From the NCBI GenBank assembly GCA_026874595.1, contig CM049307.1, forward strand, positions 60,706,870 to 60,770,869: DNA of 64,000 nt, written 5' to 3'. Source of the stretch: Sipunculus nudus (taxonomy: Eukaryota; Annelida; Sipuncula; Golfingiida; Sipunculidae). Below are positions 12,001 through 27,600 of this stretch, piece by piece. Both the position numbers and the translations under genes were made by a program. The notes under the pieces are model-generated. The model made no database searches, was not told the origin of the DNA, and was given only the letters and a program-made list of their open reading frames with translations. The first letter of the stretch is position 1, and each line of letters opens with the position of its first letter.

Positions 12001-15000
12001 AGGAAGGTATTATTAATTACAAGTACAGTGCATCCTTTGATGGCCATCACACACAGAGCCATGAGCGCTCTTCTGTGTACCAGCAGCTTTCCCTGTGCGA
12101 GGGAAATTCAAGGTTACAACAAGAGATTATATATAAAGATGGATCAATACTTGAGCAGCATGGCTTCAGAGTATTGCCTTGTGACAGGCTGCAGTGATAA
12201 AGCTTACACACATAAATACATCTCTCAGAATCATCACACCTGTAACGATCATCATGCACAACTGTAGCGATCATCACACCTGGAGTATCTTGAGCTTTAG
12301 TATGATTCTTAGCCACTTAATCTGTCATCACTGACTACCAATGTAAATAGTGTGATAACAATCTGGTGAGTTAACTGATTAATGGAAAATATATATATTT
12401 AATTAAAATAATGTTTAATGTAGAAAAAACTCTCTGCCTTGTGACTGAAGTAAAAATTCAGTTTACTACAATTCACATAACTGTAAGCAAATATGTTTTA
12501 AATCATTCCTTGTCAATTGATATTAGTGCAAAATTAATATATTTCGACCACTTGTATTTTTTTAGAAGGCAGCAAGCAGAAATATATATTTCAAATATTG
12601 GTTTCATGTGATTTATTGCAATTTAAATGAAAGATGTAAGAGTCACAGAAGAGTTTTACATTAATGGCATCTGAACTGATAGCATAGCAACCTGGCAAGT
12701 CAAAGTTTGGTTCTGAATACTTTTATTACTAAATTTTTTGTATCATTTATTTTCTTGGATCAATTTATGATTATATACAATTTGCAAGGCTGTGCTATCC
12801 TATTTGTATTCTGAAATTATATGATACAACAATTGTGCATTATCAAAGCAGTATAACTGTCACAATGGTACAGTGGGGCATCATTTATCCAATATGAGAA
12901 TTTGTCAAAAAAATCTTTTAACCAACACTGAAAACTGAGTACCAAAAATTTAACCTTTTATCTAAAATGAGAAAACAAAAATCTGAAAAGTTGATATAAA
13001 AGATCATCTAGTTCCAAGCAAATTTACAGAGATCAGCAGAGATAAATAATGTACAGTGAAACCTTGTTGTGTCGAAGTCGAAGGGACCCTCAGAAAACTT
13101 CGACACATCCGAGGTTCAACACAAGCAGGTTTGATTTATTTATAATTTAACTAGAGTTGTCCGGAATATTGAATCTGTAACTTCGACATAAGCGGGGTAT
13201 TTGACTTAAGTGAGTTTGGCACAACGAGGTTTCACTGTATATATTAGTTAGTGCAACAGACTACAAATATTAAGTTGGAAAAACACAGCAGAGATGTGTT
13301 GTCCTCAGCTTGACTTTAATTGGGCTACTTATATCTTAACCAGCTTAGAAGAAGGTTCCATCTGAATGAGAAAATTGAGAAATATTGTCACCACTCTTTT
13401 ACTAAATTCACAAAATTGACTGAAAATTGGACCAGGAACTTCAGAATGACAAACCAATACAATTTTAATTAGTCAGTACTATGATTTGCTGATTTGCCGT
13501 ATGCACAATGCTTCTTTTAGGGCTCCACAGACAAATTTCACATAATATACTGAACATTACATATATATCTTGACATAATATCCAGGGGGTTACAAAATGT
13601 TATGTACAATCATGGCTTATCCTTTCTAACAAATATGAAATATGCAAAATCGACATGTAACAAATTCAATTAATTTTTTAGTCATGCAGCCTTAGCTATA
13701 GGAAAAGATGCTACATGCATTACATGTAATTTAATGTCATCTACAACTGATAATGTATCTTTATATTTTATCATCCAGTGTTAGTGTATGAACAGGTACG
13801 GGTACTCTGCATGGCTCAATCATAATCTGTATACCATTAATAAATCAACTTGTCAATTTACAATATGTTATATGTACCTTTGATTCAATTATTTGTCATT
13901 AATTCCATCACATTTTTTAATCATCCTGGGGGCTCTGTTTCCTTCAAGGAGAGCCTATACACCTATTTTTAATATAGGAGACGGGCATTGTATTTCTGTA
14001 CTACACTAACCCTACACTCTTATAGCCAAGGCTTATTAGATCAGTCCTCATTACAGTGGCCGTGCAACGTGATTTCTATTTTTGTTGGTTGTTATGACTC
14101 TGAAGTGGGCGTATCTTTTGGGTGTGGTGGCTGACAAAATAATGAATTACACAAGATGACCCACTGCATATTCACCTTTTATAATCATGAGTAGGTGTTT
14201 AAAGACTGGTGTAACTATTCACTGCAATTTGACTAAACTTAAAATAACAGTTATATAACAATAGAAATTTTCAAGAGCTGTGTTTTAACAGTTTCTATAT
14301 TATACAGTAACATGCAGTCATTAGATAGACCAATATCAAATATGTAACATGCTTTATATATCTATAAAGACAGAATTATACAACCCTGTACCAGATTTTA
14401 CTTCCTTCATTTCCTTCATATAGGAATTCTGATCAAAAGAAATCTTTCAGAATATGTATGTTCCTGATCAGTTTAACAGATCATATTTTATCTGATCTTA
14501 ATGTTATTCAACTGCCTTAATTCCAAGCAAGATAATCTAAGAAGTCACACAGGCACCTTAAGCTAACATTATTGGCTAATTCACCTACTGGTATACCTAA
14601 AATCAATCCAAAAGTTTTTTTTTTCAATTCAAATTATATCCCAAAAATTTTACATTAATTTAAACCTGGTACAGTATTCTTACTGATTTTTATATACATA
14701 TTTTGGAACTTTTCATTCATTTTCACATTTTGACATTTTAATTTAAAAAGAATAGCCCTATTTTAAACACCAAGGAATAGCAAGCCACTTTTCAGTGAAT
14801 TTATATTAAACTACATGAAAATATCTCAAAACCCTCATCATGTTTTTCCTCTACTGCGTGTCTTAAATTTTTTGTTGAAAAATGAGATTTCCAGTTTTTA
14901 CTGACTCATTATTTAAAATTCAAATTTAAGGTATATACAGAGGCATTTTGCAGCAAAGCATTTTGATATACTGTTTGTGCAGATAAAAGCAAGCACTGAA

Positions 15001-18000
15001 CTTCACTAATGAATGCACAGAATATAATAAAATGCTAATAGGAAGAACTGAAAGCCTGCACATTTGAGTAGTAAAATACTTGGCTCTCTGCTTGTAACAT
15101 GGGTTGGATCCCTGGAGTTGCCATGTGAGTGGGTTGTAACTTGTAGTGGCCCGTCAAAGGCAGGTGATTCTCTCTGTGTCTTCCTGTTTCCTGTACAGAC
15201 TATGGAATGCCATCATCCGCGCAATCAATGGAGAAAGCCTTGTATTAGTTATTATTGCTAGTTGTACAATCCATGTAAAATATATAAAGTTTGAAGTTTA
15301 GTGTTTTTAAGAACTGAAAATGGAGAAGGTACCTCTGCTCTGAAATTCAAGGACTTGCATGGTAAAAGCAATATTCTGAGGCCTTGAAATTTAATCTTTG
15401 AAATTGTCTTTTAAATTCAAGCACTTAGAAGATGTTCAAGGAGCCCATGATACACAATCTGTCCAAAATTTAGTAAGCTATCCTTGTCAAAGATGACAAG
15501 GAAGACATTCAAACCAGCTTGAATTCCTTTACTTGAAACTGAAGGTCCAGAATCAATAATCAAATCAAAGGTCTCATCATAATTCACAGGCCTCTCCTAA
15601 ATACTGGGTTAATGACACTCAAAGACCTTGGAAAGCATGTAAACAATTCAAGACATGGATAGAAATGCTGGAAATAGCCCCTCTAAGAAATCAATGCTTG
15701 GTGCAAACATGTAGTAAGACTACTGTCAAATAATTAATGTGTGATATCAGGCAACAGTCAACACAGTGACACCTCAGAGCATGGTGGACAGTTGACTGGT
15801 CCACACAGTGACACCTGGAGGACCATGGTGAACAGTTGACCACTGGTATGAATATCCTACTGAGTACTGGATCATTAATATTTCCTGGAAGTCATGTCAT
15901 TTACCTAATTAAAACTGACTAATACAGTCTTTCAATACTCCTCCCTTTCTGAATACAGAGGTAAAAAATAAATGGGTGCATATTCTTGGAATATAAAGAT
16001 AAATTAGAGATTATCATATACTAATAAACAGTGCATGTATTGTTTTAGTATTAATGGCATTAGAAAATGATTGTTCACATAAATATAAGGTACAACACCA
16101 AAAATATTTTTGTTAAATTAAAAAAAAAATCAAGTGTTATTTGAAAACAGTGCAGGTTACAATAATGATGCAAATACATGCACAAGATAATGAAGTTTGG
16201 TTCTGAGCTGAAAATTACCGAGAAAACATTTAAACCAAGAAAACATTGTAGACAATAACAGTACTAAGGTGAGCTTCATATTTGAAAGGCTGCAATTTTG
16301 TGATGCATTCATTTTGAACATTTTGCAAGGGTTTCATTTTTGCAATAGCACCCAAACCTATAAAATCTGAGTACAGCAGTATTTTTTATTTATTATAAAA
16401 CCAGAATGAAACCCACAATACCTCATTCATTTCTGTTTGAGTCATTATATAATGCCCTGTGTCACAATCAATATATCCCCGGAGATGACTGCATGTTTTA
16501 CAATAATTAATGTGTGTTTGCACCCGCTGATTCGAATACCATACATTCACAGATCAGGTTGCAGATTGACACTCCATGCTTCCAGGGGTGTTATAATTAC
16601 TCTTTTTGAGTAGATGCATCATCCCATATTGTTCATTTAAGTGAATGTGGCATCTTATTCCAAAGGGTTTCATATTTGCAGTTATTTGCCATTCGTGAAT
16701 ACCACAAAATTAAAACCCTTACATCAAAAAGACAGTATACGCCACTGATAAGCATGTGGGATACAATGATTCTGTTCCATCAGATCACATTTAATGTACC
16801 CTATTTCCTTAAAATTACTTAATCTTTTTGCAGTATGTTTCCGACAATGGCAGCAAAAATAACCCACCTGTAGATTCCTGAAGGATTGTACAAGAGCTTC
16901 AGATGACTGGGGAAGCATGTTTGGCCTCCTTGACAACCGTGTCCACTCTGTCATGTGTTTGGTCAATAAGTCATGTGACTGAAATCAGGAAAAACTTCAC
17001 ACATTACATATTTCATGCATTTACAACATGATAAAACATACATGGATCAATTAATTTCATTAGTTGAAAAATGATTATTAATTAATAACTATAAGGCAAA
17101 ATAAATGCATGGTTCTCAGGCACCGCTTGCTTCAATTTTAACCCTGCAAATCAAAAATTATATTTTGATTTTCAATTAAAATTACCTATTTTAGCCCCAG
17201 CTGCTTGAACATTTCTTTCAAGAATATAAAAACATTCAGTTTTTATAATGCTTTTCCCTTGATCATATGACATTTTTATCAAAATATACAAAAAAGGTTA
17301 AAAAAAATTGCCCACCCACACAGATTTCTGAAAAAAAAGCCTGAGAACCATACCTTTTTTTGGCCAAATGATTACACAAAAGTCTTTCCATAGTCCCATA
17401 TCTGCACTTATTTAGGAGATAACTGATTTAAGAATATTTTTGACAAAAACCTTCTAGCTTTAGGAATTTAAGGTATAAGCAAATGTTCCACTAATTTTGT
17501 CCAAAATAATATCAAATAAAGTCAAAAGTAATTACTGTCACATTATTTATATGTATGGATCATGGATGGCATCTTTCCAGTTCAGCTTGACCATATATTC
17601 CGACCATATATTCCTACTTGGAAAACTTTCTGAGTGCTGCTTAAAAGACAATAGTGATGTCACAAAGGTTGGTTGTGTATTATTTTGCATTGAATGACGT
17701 AATATCAGCCTGACTGGCAGGTTTATTTCTCAGTGTTGCAGTCATTGGTCTGTATGTCAAACTTTGTCTCATACAGTTTTAGAGCATTATAAGACATTTT
17801 TTTCACTGAAGCATTTAGGCAGAATAGCAGAAATTTTGGTGCTAACCCACTTGCATAAAAGATTATCCAAGGAAAAATGTGTGGACACATATACCTGTAG
17901 AGACTACAGACAGCCATTGGACATGGCAGTTACACCACTGACTGTGACATGCTTGGACATATAATACCAATATTCAAATATTTTACATGGGTTTGTGATG

Positions 18001-19415
18001 TATTCAAACAGGGCATGCAGACTACGAAATTGTATTATCATGCAAACCAGATGCATTTTTGCAAAGTATTAAACCTGCTTACAACAGAACTTCCACTTAT
18101 TCCCAAAATTCAAATCAGTGGACAATTTAATGTTCATTGCTTCTGTTCATTAAAATTTCAGACTGTAACTAGAGGCTTCATCGTTTGAAGAAGAAACCAG
18201 ATGGCAGATGGAATTCTTTAAAAAGCTCATAAATTTAACTTGCAAGTCAGTACATAACAACGTTTCTTCCTGAATATATAAATATTAGATATTAGTCTCA
18301 GATACAGCTAGATCTACAAAAGTAGGTAATAGATACAATACAGCAGAAACTGTAACCTATTTTGACATTATTTATTTTATTCACTTTTTATATGACCTTT
18401 ATTTTGTGATTTGCTGTTCTTTTAAATCAATTTTAATCTGTCTTAAATTTGATGACCATAATACTGATAACAGAGCAAAAATGATCAGAATGGCTTGTCT
18501 TTGCATTTGCAAAAACAGATGTCTCCCCCCCCCCCCAACATGAGAGATCTGACCCTGTGAGGTCACCAGGTTTCAAACTTATCCAAGATTTAGGTAGGGT
18601 CAATCAGTGTTTCAAATTTGGGAGGAAAATATCCAACTCTTGAAAAGATATCACGTTCACAAGATAAACAATAATTTGGCTGATTTGACCTTTACAATAT
18701 TTGTCAAGGTCACCAAATTTCGAACTTCTTTTGAATACTGTGTAGGAATAATTGGTGTACCAATTGTGAGGACAAATGTGAAATACTTCAAAAGTTATTG
18801 GCTTCACAATAATTTTACATTTCCACAGAACTGACCTTGAAGATGAAGGTCAAGGTCATTGGGTTTCAACTCCTCAGAGATTTCAGTAGAAACCATTAGT
18901 GTGTAAAATTTCAGCAGAAAATCTGCAGCCCTTTAAAAGTTATAATGTTCACAAAATAACAAAAAAAATTTTACATTTCAATGGATTTGACCTTGAAGAT
19001 GAAGGTCAAGGTCTCCATTTTCGAACTTGTCTGAGATCTTTGTGGGAATCATCAGTGTTTAAAATTTCAGAGGAAAATATGTAGCTCTTCAAAAGTTATT
19101 GCGTTCACAAGATATCCTACAGACGATGACAGACGATGCATGACAGCACTGAAAACAACATGGGGGGGGGGGGGGGGGGGGGGAGGCACACAAAAAGAAG
19201 TTTTGCCTGTTCAGCCATTCTGTACCAAGATACTTCTTGTTACCATCATTAAATAAATATACAGTAAAACTCACTTATCAACAATCTCAGTTTAGTGGCC
19301 ACCTCAAAATAATGACCCCTTTCCTGTTTTGCTCTTTATACAAGACTTAGATGAACACCTTGAAAATGCAACAACTTTATTGATGTCCTGTTGGTTGTCA
19401 TAATTTTGAGGTTTA

Positions 19416-19502
<87 letters not shown>

Positions 19503-22500
19503 ACAACAATAGGGAACCACTGGGACTGGGTTTTAAATATATTAAACAAACACAGTTATTAATATACTAACAGAGGTGATATATAAAATCATATACAGGC
19601 AATAGGCAATTTTGAAATTATTAATCACACAACATGAGGAAACAGCTATCACAAGAAGGCAGCTACTAATGATATACGATACCTTGCTGTGGTGGGCTGC
19701 ATTGTTTCTTATCATAGCACACATTCTATCCAACAAAAAGCAGTATCGTTTCCGCTCTTCTATTAAGGCCTAATAAAAAAGACAACAAACACCATCACAG
19801 AAGACATCAATACAAACCACAGTAATCCTAGAGTTTGCATCCAGGGAAAACAATGATCTATTCCTTCATGATGATATTCAACCATACATGAGAATGAAAA
19901 TTTATTTTACAATTATGGTGTTAAAAATTTGATTTTTAAAGCCCGTCTTATAATTAAACCTTAGATGGTAATTATTGTACCATTTTTTTAATATAATTAT
20001 GGGCTTCCATACTATATAAATTTATGATTCATCAATCAACATTTAAAATGTATGATAACTGGCTGAAAAAAAAAGTCTTCATGCTTGAAAACTTTAAAGA
20101 TTCTTTTTTATATTTAGTTCAACTGCAAAATACTCCTCACTTTGAAATTTGCTATCTTGTTATACAAAGACTTCCAACTCTGTCATCCAACACACCAAAC
20201 ATTTTACAATAAAAATTAACCTAAAACCATGAAGGCTTCATTGTGATACCTTGATTAACCTTACAACAAACCGTCTTAAGCAACACATCACTGTCTGAAT
20301 CTGTATGGGATTTAAAGAGGTCTATTCCAATGTCCAACATCTATTAGCCAAAGGTAATCCCCTGAATCTATTATTAAAACAGGCCAGAAAATGCTGATCC
20401 TACCACACACAGGATGCATATTATGTTTATGTAACGGCTCCGATAACATGTATTATATTATCAGGTATAACTGAATTGCCTGGCAGGTATCATATCATCA
20501 GCTTGGCCTAACTGGTCAATGAATTGCCCGCAGTTGCCTTGGTTGCCTTGTTTGCTTGGTTCCTCATTACTCAACCGGTTTTCCGTTGTTCCTATTGTTT
20601 TCATTCGGACAATGACACGCACCGCGACGCGAACCCTGCCAAGCCTCAGTCTCGTGACATAGAGAACTTGTCAGTATTCGTTCTCTGCTTGGCAGGTAAG
20701 GACCGTTTTTACTAAACTCTTAAACTGCAATAAACTCTATCATTTAGCCAATTCATTACTTTCAGTATATCACGTACGTACTATCATGTAAACTGTATAT
20801 TCCATATTCTAATTGCACACGTTACTGGTAAATTCATACTTGTTGTACGCATGGATATTTGTATTCATGGTTATATGCAACTATATCTTAAAATGTGGTT
20901 CCTAAATATATAGGCTCATTTGTATAATATGTAATGTGTTTTCTTGTGTAATGAATACCAAGAAATGTGCAAATGTATATTCTGTATATTCATGCCATTT
21001 ATTGTATTTTTGCACCATATAGAAATGTTTATATGAAATGTTTAATGTGAGTATTCGTTCTCTGCTTGGCAGGGACTCCGGCTTGGAGGACTCCAGATTT
21101 GTATATATATACGGCTGAATAAACACTTTTATATATATACATCGCCTTGCCTCGCTTTTCACTCACGCCGGGTGACTTTGGCTCTTGCCGGGAACACCTG
21201 TTACATTTATATCCATGTGTTTATAACAGGTGGGGGTGCAACAAAATAATTCGAATAAATTCAAAGAAGGACATCTGCTGGCAAGTCAGACCAACCAGAG
21301 TTTGCAAAAGGCGTTTTGCAACTAATAAATTTTCAATTTCCACACATATGCAATCAACCACACAAGGTCACATGGTTTTTCCCTTTATCAACAGTGCTGT
21401 GTTTACAAACAACTTGTAGATAATCAAGCTCATACATCCATCACAGAGTCATGGTTCTGAGAATTTTTCTTAATAGGAATTACCTAGATTCATGAATAAG
21501 TATGCAGAGTTATCAAAAAATCACATAAACTCTATATAAAAGGTACATGAATACCTGGCTTTCACCATTATATGCAGAAAATATGAAATAAAGATACATG
21601 AAAAAGCAGATACACATTTAGCAACATGGACACCACTAACAAGGCTGACAAAACAATCTGACATTATAAGCATAGGTAGGCTGTAGTGTCATCTAATGAA
21701 GGTATTGAGATAAAGGACCAGTTTCACATATCAAAATGTCAGGAAATAAACTAACCGTTCTGAGACTCTGTATGTGGTACTCCTCCAGCTTAGCCTGGTA
21801 CTCCTTCACCTCCCTTGAATACTGAAATGAGGGTTGTAAAACTTAAAAAAATGAATTGTAAGCAGAAACATTCATGTACATACAGTCAAGACTAGATGTG
21901 TCGGAACGACACGAATGCCCCCGCCTTGGGCAAATTAGAAACATTTGTAAAATTTGGAAAATTTTTTAAGTTCAGGAGGTGTCGTATGGTCAAAAGTAGG
22001 TCAACAAGGGCAAAATGCAAACTTGATCAGTAACGGGTCATTATCAAGCAACACACCAAAAATCCTGCCAGTATATGCAGGCATTGTGAAAAAAAGTCCA
22101 TACATGTGCATTTTCCATAAAAATTTCTGTCTTTCATGAAATTTTCTGTTTAGGAGCCGTAAAACAATCAAAAGTAGGTCAACCGGGATGAAACGCGAAC
22201 TCGATCTGTAACTGTCATTATCTGCCCACACAAAAAAAAATCAGGATGGTATCTGCAGGCATTGAGGAAAAAAAGTCAGTACATATGCATTTGTTATGAA
22301 AATTTATATTTTTCATGAAACTTTCTATGTTCAGGAGCAGTCAAATGGTCAAAAGTAGGTCAACTGAGACAAAACAAGAACTCAATCTGTACAGGTCATT
22401 ATCTGCCTACACACCAAAAATCAGGCCTGTATCTGCAGGCACTGCAAAAAAAAGTCCATACATGTGCACCTTTTTATGAAATTTTCTATGTAAGAGCGCC

Positions 22501-24591
22501 GTCAAACGGTCAAAAATAGGTCAACTGGGACAAAACGTGAACTTGATCTGTAACTGGTCATTATCTGCCCACACACCAAAAATCAGGCCAATATCTGCAG
22601 GTATTGTGAAGAAAAGTCTGTACAAGTGTATTTGTCATGAAAATATATATTTTACATGAAATTTTCTATGTTCAGGAGCCTTAAAACAGTCAAAAGTGGG
22701 TCAACTGGGACGAAATGCGAACAACATCTGTAACTGGTCAATATCTACTGACACACCAAAAATCAGGCCAATATCTGCAGGCATTGCGAAAAAAAGTCTG
22801 TACATGTGTATCTGTCATGAATATTTCTATTTTTCATGAAATTTTCTAAGTTTAGGAGCCATAAAACGGTCAAAAGTAGGTCAACCAGGACAAAACGTGA
22901 ACTCGATCTGTAACTGGTCTATATCTGCCCACACACCAAAAATCAGGCCAATATCTGCAGGCACTGCGAAAAAAAGTCCGTACATGTGTATATGTCATGA
23001 ATATTTCTATTTTTCATGAAAATTTCTAAGTGTAGGAGCCATAAAATGGTCAAAAGTAGGTCAACAGGGACGAAACGTGAACTCGATCGGTAACTGGTCT
23101 ATATCTGTTCACACACCAAAAATCAGGCCAATATCTGCAGGCACTGCGAAAAAAAGTCCATACATGTGTATTTGTCATGAAATTTCATATTTTTCATGAA
23201 ATTTTCTATGTTCAGGAGCCATAAAACGGTCAAAAGTAGGTCAACCGGGACGAAACGTGAACTCGATCTGTAACTGGTCTATATCTGCCCACACACCAAA
23301 AATCAGGCCAATATCTGCAGGCATTGCGAAAAAAAGTCCGTACAACTGTTTGATTTCGGAATGACGGAAGGACGGAAGGACAGAATGACGGACATGGGTA
23401 AAACTATATGCCCCGGCCACTTTGTGGCGGGGGCATAAAAATGATATCTATAATTGTTCCAAAATGGGTCCCCCTTTGGCCATGATTTTTTCTACTTATT
23501 GTCTCACAGACCTAATTAACACAATAAAAAGCAGAAAGGGTTGATACATGAATCTTCACATTTTTACTGAAAAGGAATTAACATATTTTAAGTGGTTTGA
23601 TGCATTCTTCTGAAGAAAATGAAAATTTAAAATCATGCATCAAACAAACACTACCCTCTTTAGATATATGAAGTATATAATACATGTAGTTTAACCCTTT
23701 AAAAATATCCTGGAAGAAGAATTGCGAGAGTTAAATTGCACAAGGTATATGCTCTGTTGCTTAGTCCCCATGTTTTTAACTTTGGTTATACCTGTGACAT
23801 TTTACACATTTTTTCAGTAAACCACTGAAATCTCACCATCAAAAACATAGAGTCAATTACACCAGTAATGTACTCATGATCAATATTAGTCAATTACTCT
23901 GACAAAACCCTCAATGAAACAGAAATGTGAAAGGTATACAGTTAATGGGCATTTTCACTTATGATCCTGATATTATGTTATACCTATGACATTTCTCGCA
24001 TCTTTATTGTAAACCACACCATGCTATGTAGAGAAAAAACACAACCTGGTGAGGAAAACAATTATATATGGTTAAGTAGACCATAGTCTCAGTTAAAGAA
24101 GAGCAAATTTCAGATTTTCCTGAATTCTTTTTTCAAGTCATTTTAACCGTTGTATTTTAAAAACTTCCATCATCTGCTATTGATCATCTTGGCTTCTTTT
24201 GCTTTTTTCACCTTCCCACACTTTGCCCTTAGTAACATTTTCCTTCTAGGTATCAATCAAACAGTCAAAGGATGTACATAATAGTCCTGTGAACGACTTT
24301 GTAAGTTCTTATATATAGTTTGTTATTTAGCTCTGAAAATCAATGACAATTAAACAATGTTGTTCTTTGGAATATTCCACATGCTCATACACATGCATTT
24401 CTTCAAACTTTAATGCATTATTTTGTCCTCAACACAGGGCAGAAAATTGGGATTCCAGGACACACAGGCCAAATTTTTGGAGAGTCACATAGGATTTTAG
24501 AGCATCCCAAGGTGTGGAGATATAGGTGTCAAATTTTGAAGGGTAATATAAAACTGACATATTTACTCAGTATTTACAGAATTATTGAATC

Positions 24592-24678
<87 letters not shown>

Positions 24679-27600
24679 TTGTTTGTAAGGTTAACTGGTT
24701 TGTTGGAGTCAGTTGGCAGTGGTCAGTGACTGCTTAAAGAGCCAGCTTTGATCCTCTAGGCCCTGCAGCAAGACATTTGCGCCTCCAACTGGATGCTCCA
24801 ACCCTCAGAACCAAGCATCCATATGGCATATCTTGCAAAAAAGACACTGACACCTGTAAGCCCTGTCAACACCTTATAAGTTTACTGTAACCAGCCATGA
24901 AGCCATCATTCCTTGAAAATAGTCACAAAACTTTACTTGCAAAATTGAACCTCTCTCGCATGAGTGACTACTTAAAAACAGAGATTATTAAAACTGTCCT
25001 TTCCTCTTAAAGTGCCCATAATGAATGCAGATGTTTTCAGTGATTATTCATATGATAAAAGAGACTCAATTTTACTTTAGCAGAAAGAAACCATATAACA
25101 GAAGCACCCATCAAAAGAGGGTTCTCTGTACTCACCTGCATTTCTTTTTCATCAAATCCAAACTTTGTCTTATTTTTCTTCTTCTGTTTTTTCAAAGCTG
25201 ATTGTGCTTTTTCAAATGGTGTTGCATGAAATTTGTGGCCAGTTGAGTATTTTTTGTATATCAACTGAAATAAACAAAGGTATGCCCTCTAAAAGTCATA
25301 ACATACCATGCAATTAAATGTTAGTTATACATGTCTAAGGCTGATACTGCTCTTAGAAAGAAAAAAAAACTCCTGCATTTGACCAGACAAGGGAATCTGC
25401 ATTTCCTTAGAACACTACAAGGAAAGCACCTGCATTGATTCAGTAAATTGCTCTGAAAGAAGTCAACCGGCACAAACATTGATTTATTATGTCTTCCAAA
25501 TGTCAAGTTTGATCTAACATTCAAATGCTACATTGCTCTTCAGGTTATAGAAATTCCAGATCCTGTACCAAAAACAGCATATACTTCCACTCGCAGATTA
25601 TACAGCAATAAAGCTGGTCGAGTTTTTATCCATTAGGAGTTTACAAATATTATAAGATACACAAAGACAAACCAAGTTAATCATGTTGACCTGGTTCTTG
25701 ACTGGGGAGGAAGGTTCAAAAACCATGACTCAACAAACCCAATCAATTATCTCCCATTAAACAAAATTGAGGCAAATTAAAATTGTGAAAAACGGTTATA
25801 TATTCTTAAATTCAAGAAACTGACACTAAATACAATGACTTGATGCTGGAATAAAACCCTGAAAAAAGTTGGTGGTAACATGACCTGTACTTACATTAAC
25901 TTGACCTAAACTTACATTAACTTGCTTGAACTCGTTCTCTTGCTTTGTCTCTAATGGAATCAAAAGCTCTGCATGGAACACTTTTATCTGAAAAGACACA
26001 AAAACAGGAAGAGTTCAAAGATATGAGAAGTGATTAGCTATACTGCATAATTCTAAATTTCTAATAAATTTAATATTGATGAATTGTATAAATGAAACCT
26101 TCATACAGGACTAAGACCCAGCACAAGGAAGAAGTTAGTGCAATCAGTAAAGTAGTATGTATGGCATTTTTATTTTGTTTTACCAATATGCAATTTCCCA
26201 AATAAGTCACTGAACATAATTTCATTAATCCTACCATTAAACCATCTTGTATTCTGATATCTTTGCCACCATCACATTTATAAGTATGGCAGTACATGAT
26301 AATAATTTGACCTATCATACGTGATACATGTTATAATAGATAAACATTTTACCTATTACTTACATTATCAATGAGTGATGTGTTGATCTCCTTGTAAAGA
26401 TCAGCAATCTGCAGTAAAGCACCTCCTGTAAAACAACAAAAAGAAAGTAGCTGTCATTTTTATGAAGACATATATATGAGCATATTACTATTATAAGGTA
26501 AGAGTTAAACTGAAAGGAAGAAGTAGGACTTCACCTTCCAGGTGCCATTTTTTAATTGTATTTAAATAATACTTCTGCAAGAGATCAAGAGGTAGAGTAA
26601 TACAATAAACTGATTTTAGATTGGACTGCAGAAGTACATCCATCCTAAATAAGTTGAAATGAGTCTATCATATTTCTGGGTGCACAGACTATAATGCCAA
26701 TGGCCGGTCAGATTCTGTAGTAGAAAGCTTGTAATGCTAGTGGCTCGATCACCAGATTCTGTCAAATGTGGACTTTGTTGCTATTGGCCAATCAGGCTCC
26801 ACTTAAAGCAGGCTTGCTTCATTGCTAATAGCCATTAAGATCTTCTTACAGAAGCGCATGTTGCTAATGGCTGATCAGATATATTTACAGGAGGGCTATA
26901 TTGCTAACAGCCAATCATTCATACAGGTTAACAAACTAGAATGTCAACAACCTATGAGATACACTGACATGAAGTCTGTATTTTCAACAGCAAATAAGAA
27001 TAACTATAACCATTTAATGTGTACATTGCAACCATCTAAGTTTGCAGCCATCAAAACCATGTGTTCTTTGAAAATAAATTGATAATTTGAAAAATTTATG
27101 TCTAGAGGACCTTATCCCCCTGCCCATATGGAATGTGAGAACTGTGTACTTTGCCTTGTAACTGAATCACAAATCTGAAAAAAAAGACCTCATGAAGAAT
27201 TAAGAAATCAAATAAAAACAGAAAATAAACCAAGAATACACCTTATTCTAATCAAGTGAGAAGACCAATACGATATGCCTGTCTTGTTCATTAGAAATGG
27301 ATATACGTGACATTTATGAGATACTGTACGATTTATGCAGTGTTTAATTTGTAATTTTAAAATAATGATGAAAAAAAAAAATAAAAAAATTAACATATTA
27401 TGACTAAAACCTAATCAGATCAGGAGATCAATGAGGTACTGGTACACCTGCTATCTAAATTAGAAGTCAATATGGGTAAAGACAAATTGCATTGTATATG
27501 AATTGTTTACAGACTGACTGACAGACATGCAGACACAGCTAAACAGATGGAAGGAGCTGATCAAACTGAGGTGGAAGATAATGATATGTCATTGGTATAA

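Larger units (their letters stand above)
9690..16867. other. BAIAP2 intron 9 (7.2 kb)
   Basis: Contains a somewhat CpG-richer patch (about 9890-10400), one dispersed repeat, a pogo-type MITE, a MITE fragment and a SINE-like head. The remainder is plain A/T-rich sequence. Confidence 0.7.

Noticed and set aside
19304-19549. ORF with alternating Ile-Tyr
   Set aside because: It crosses a TA microsatellite. The same applies to 24413-24688.
24690-24960. Possible second tRNA-derived SINE
   Set aside because: Some A/B-box-like words, but spacing and tail are not convincing.
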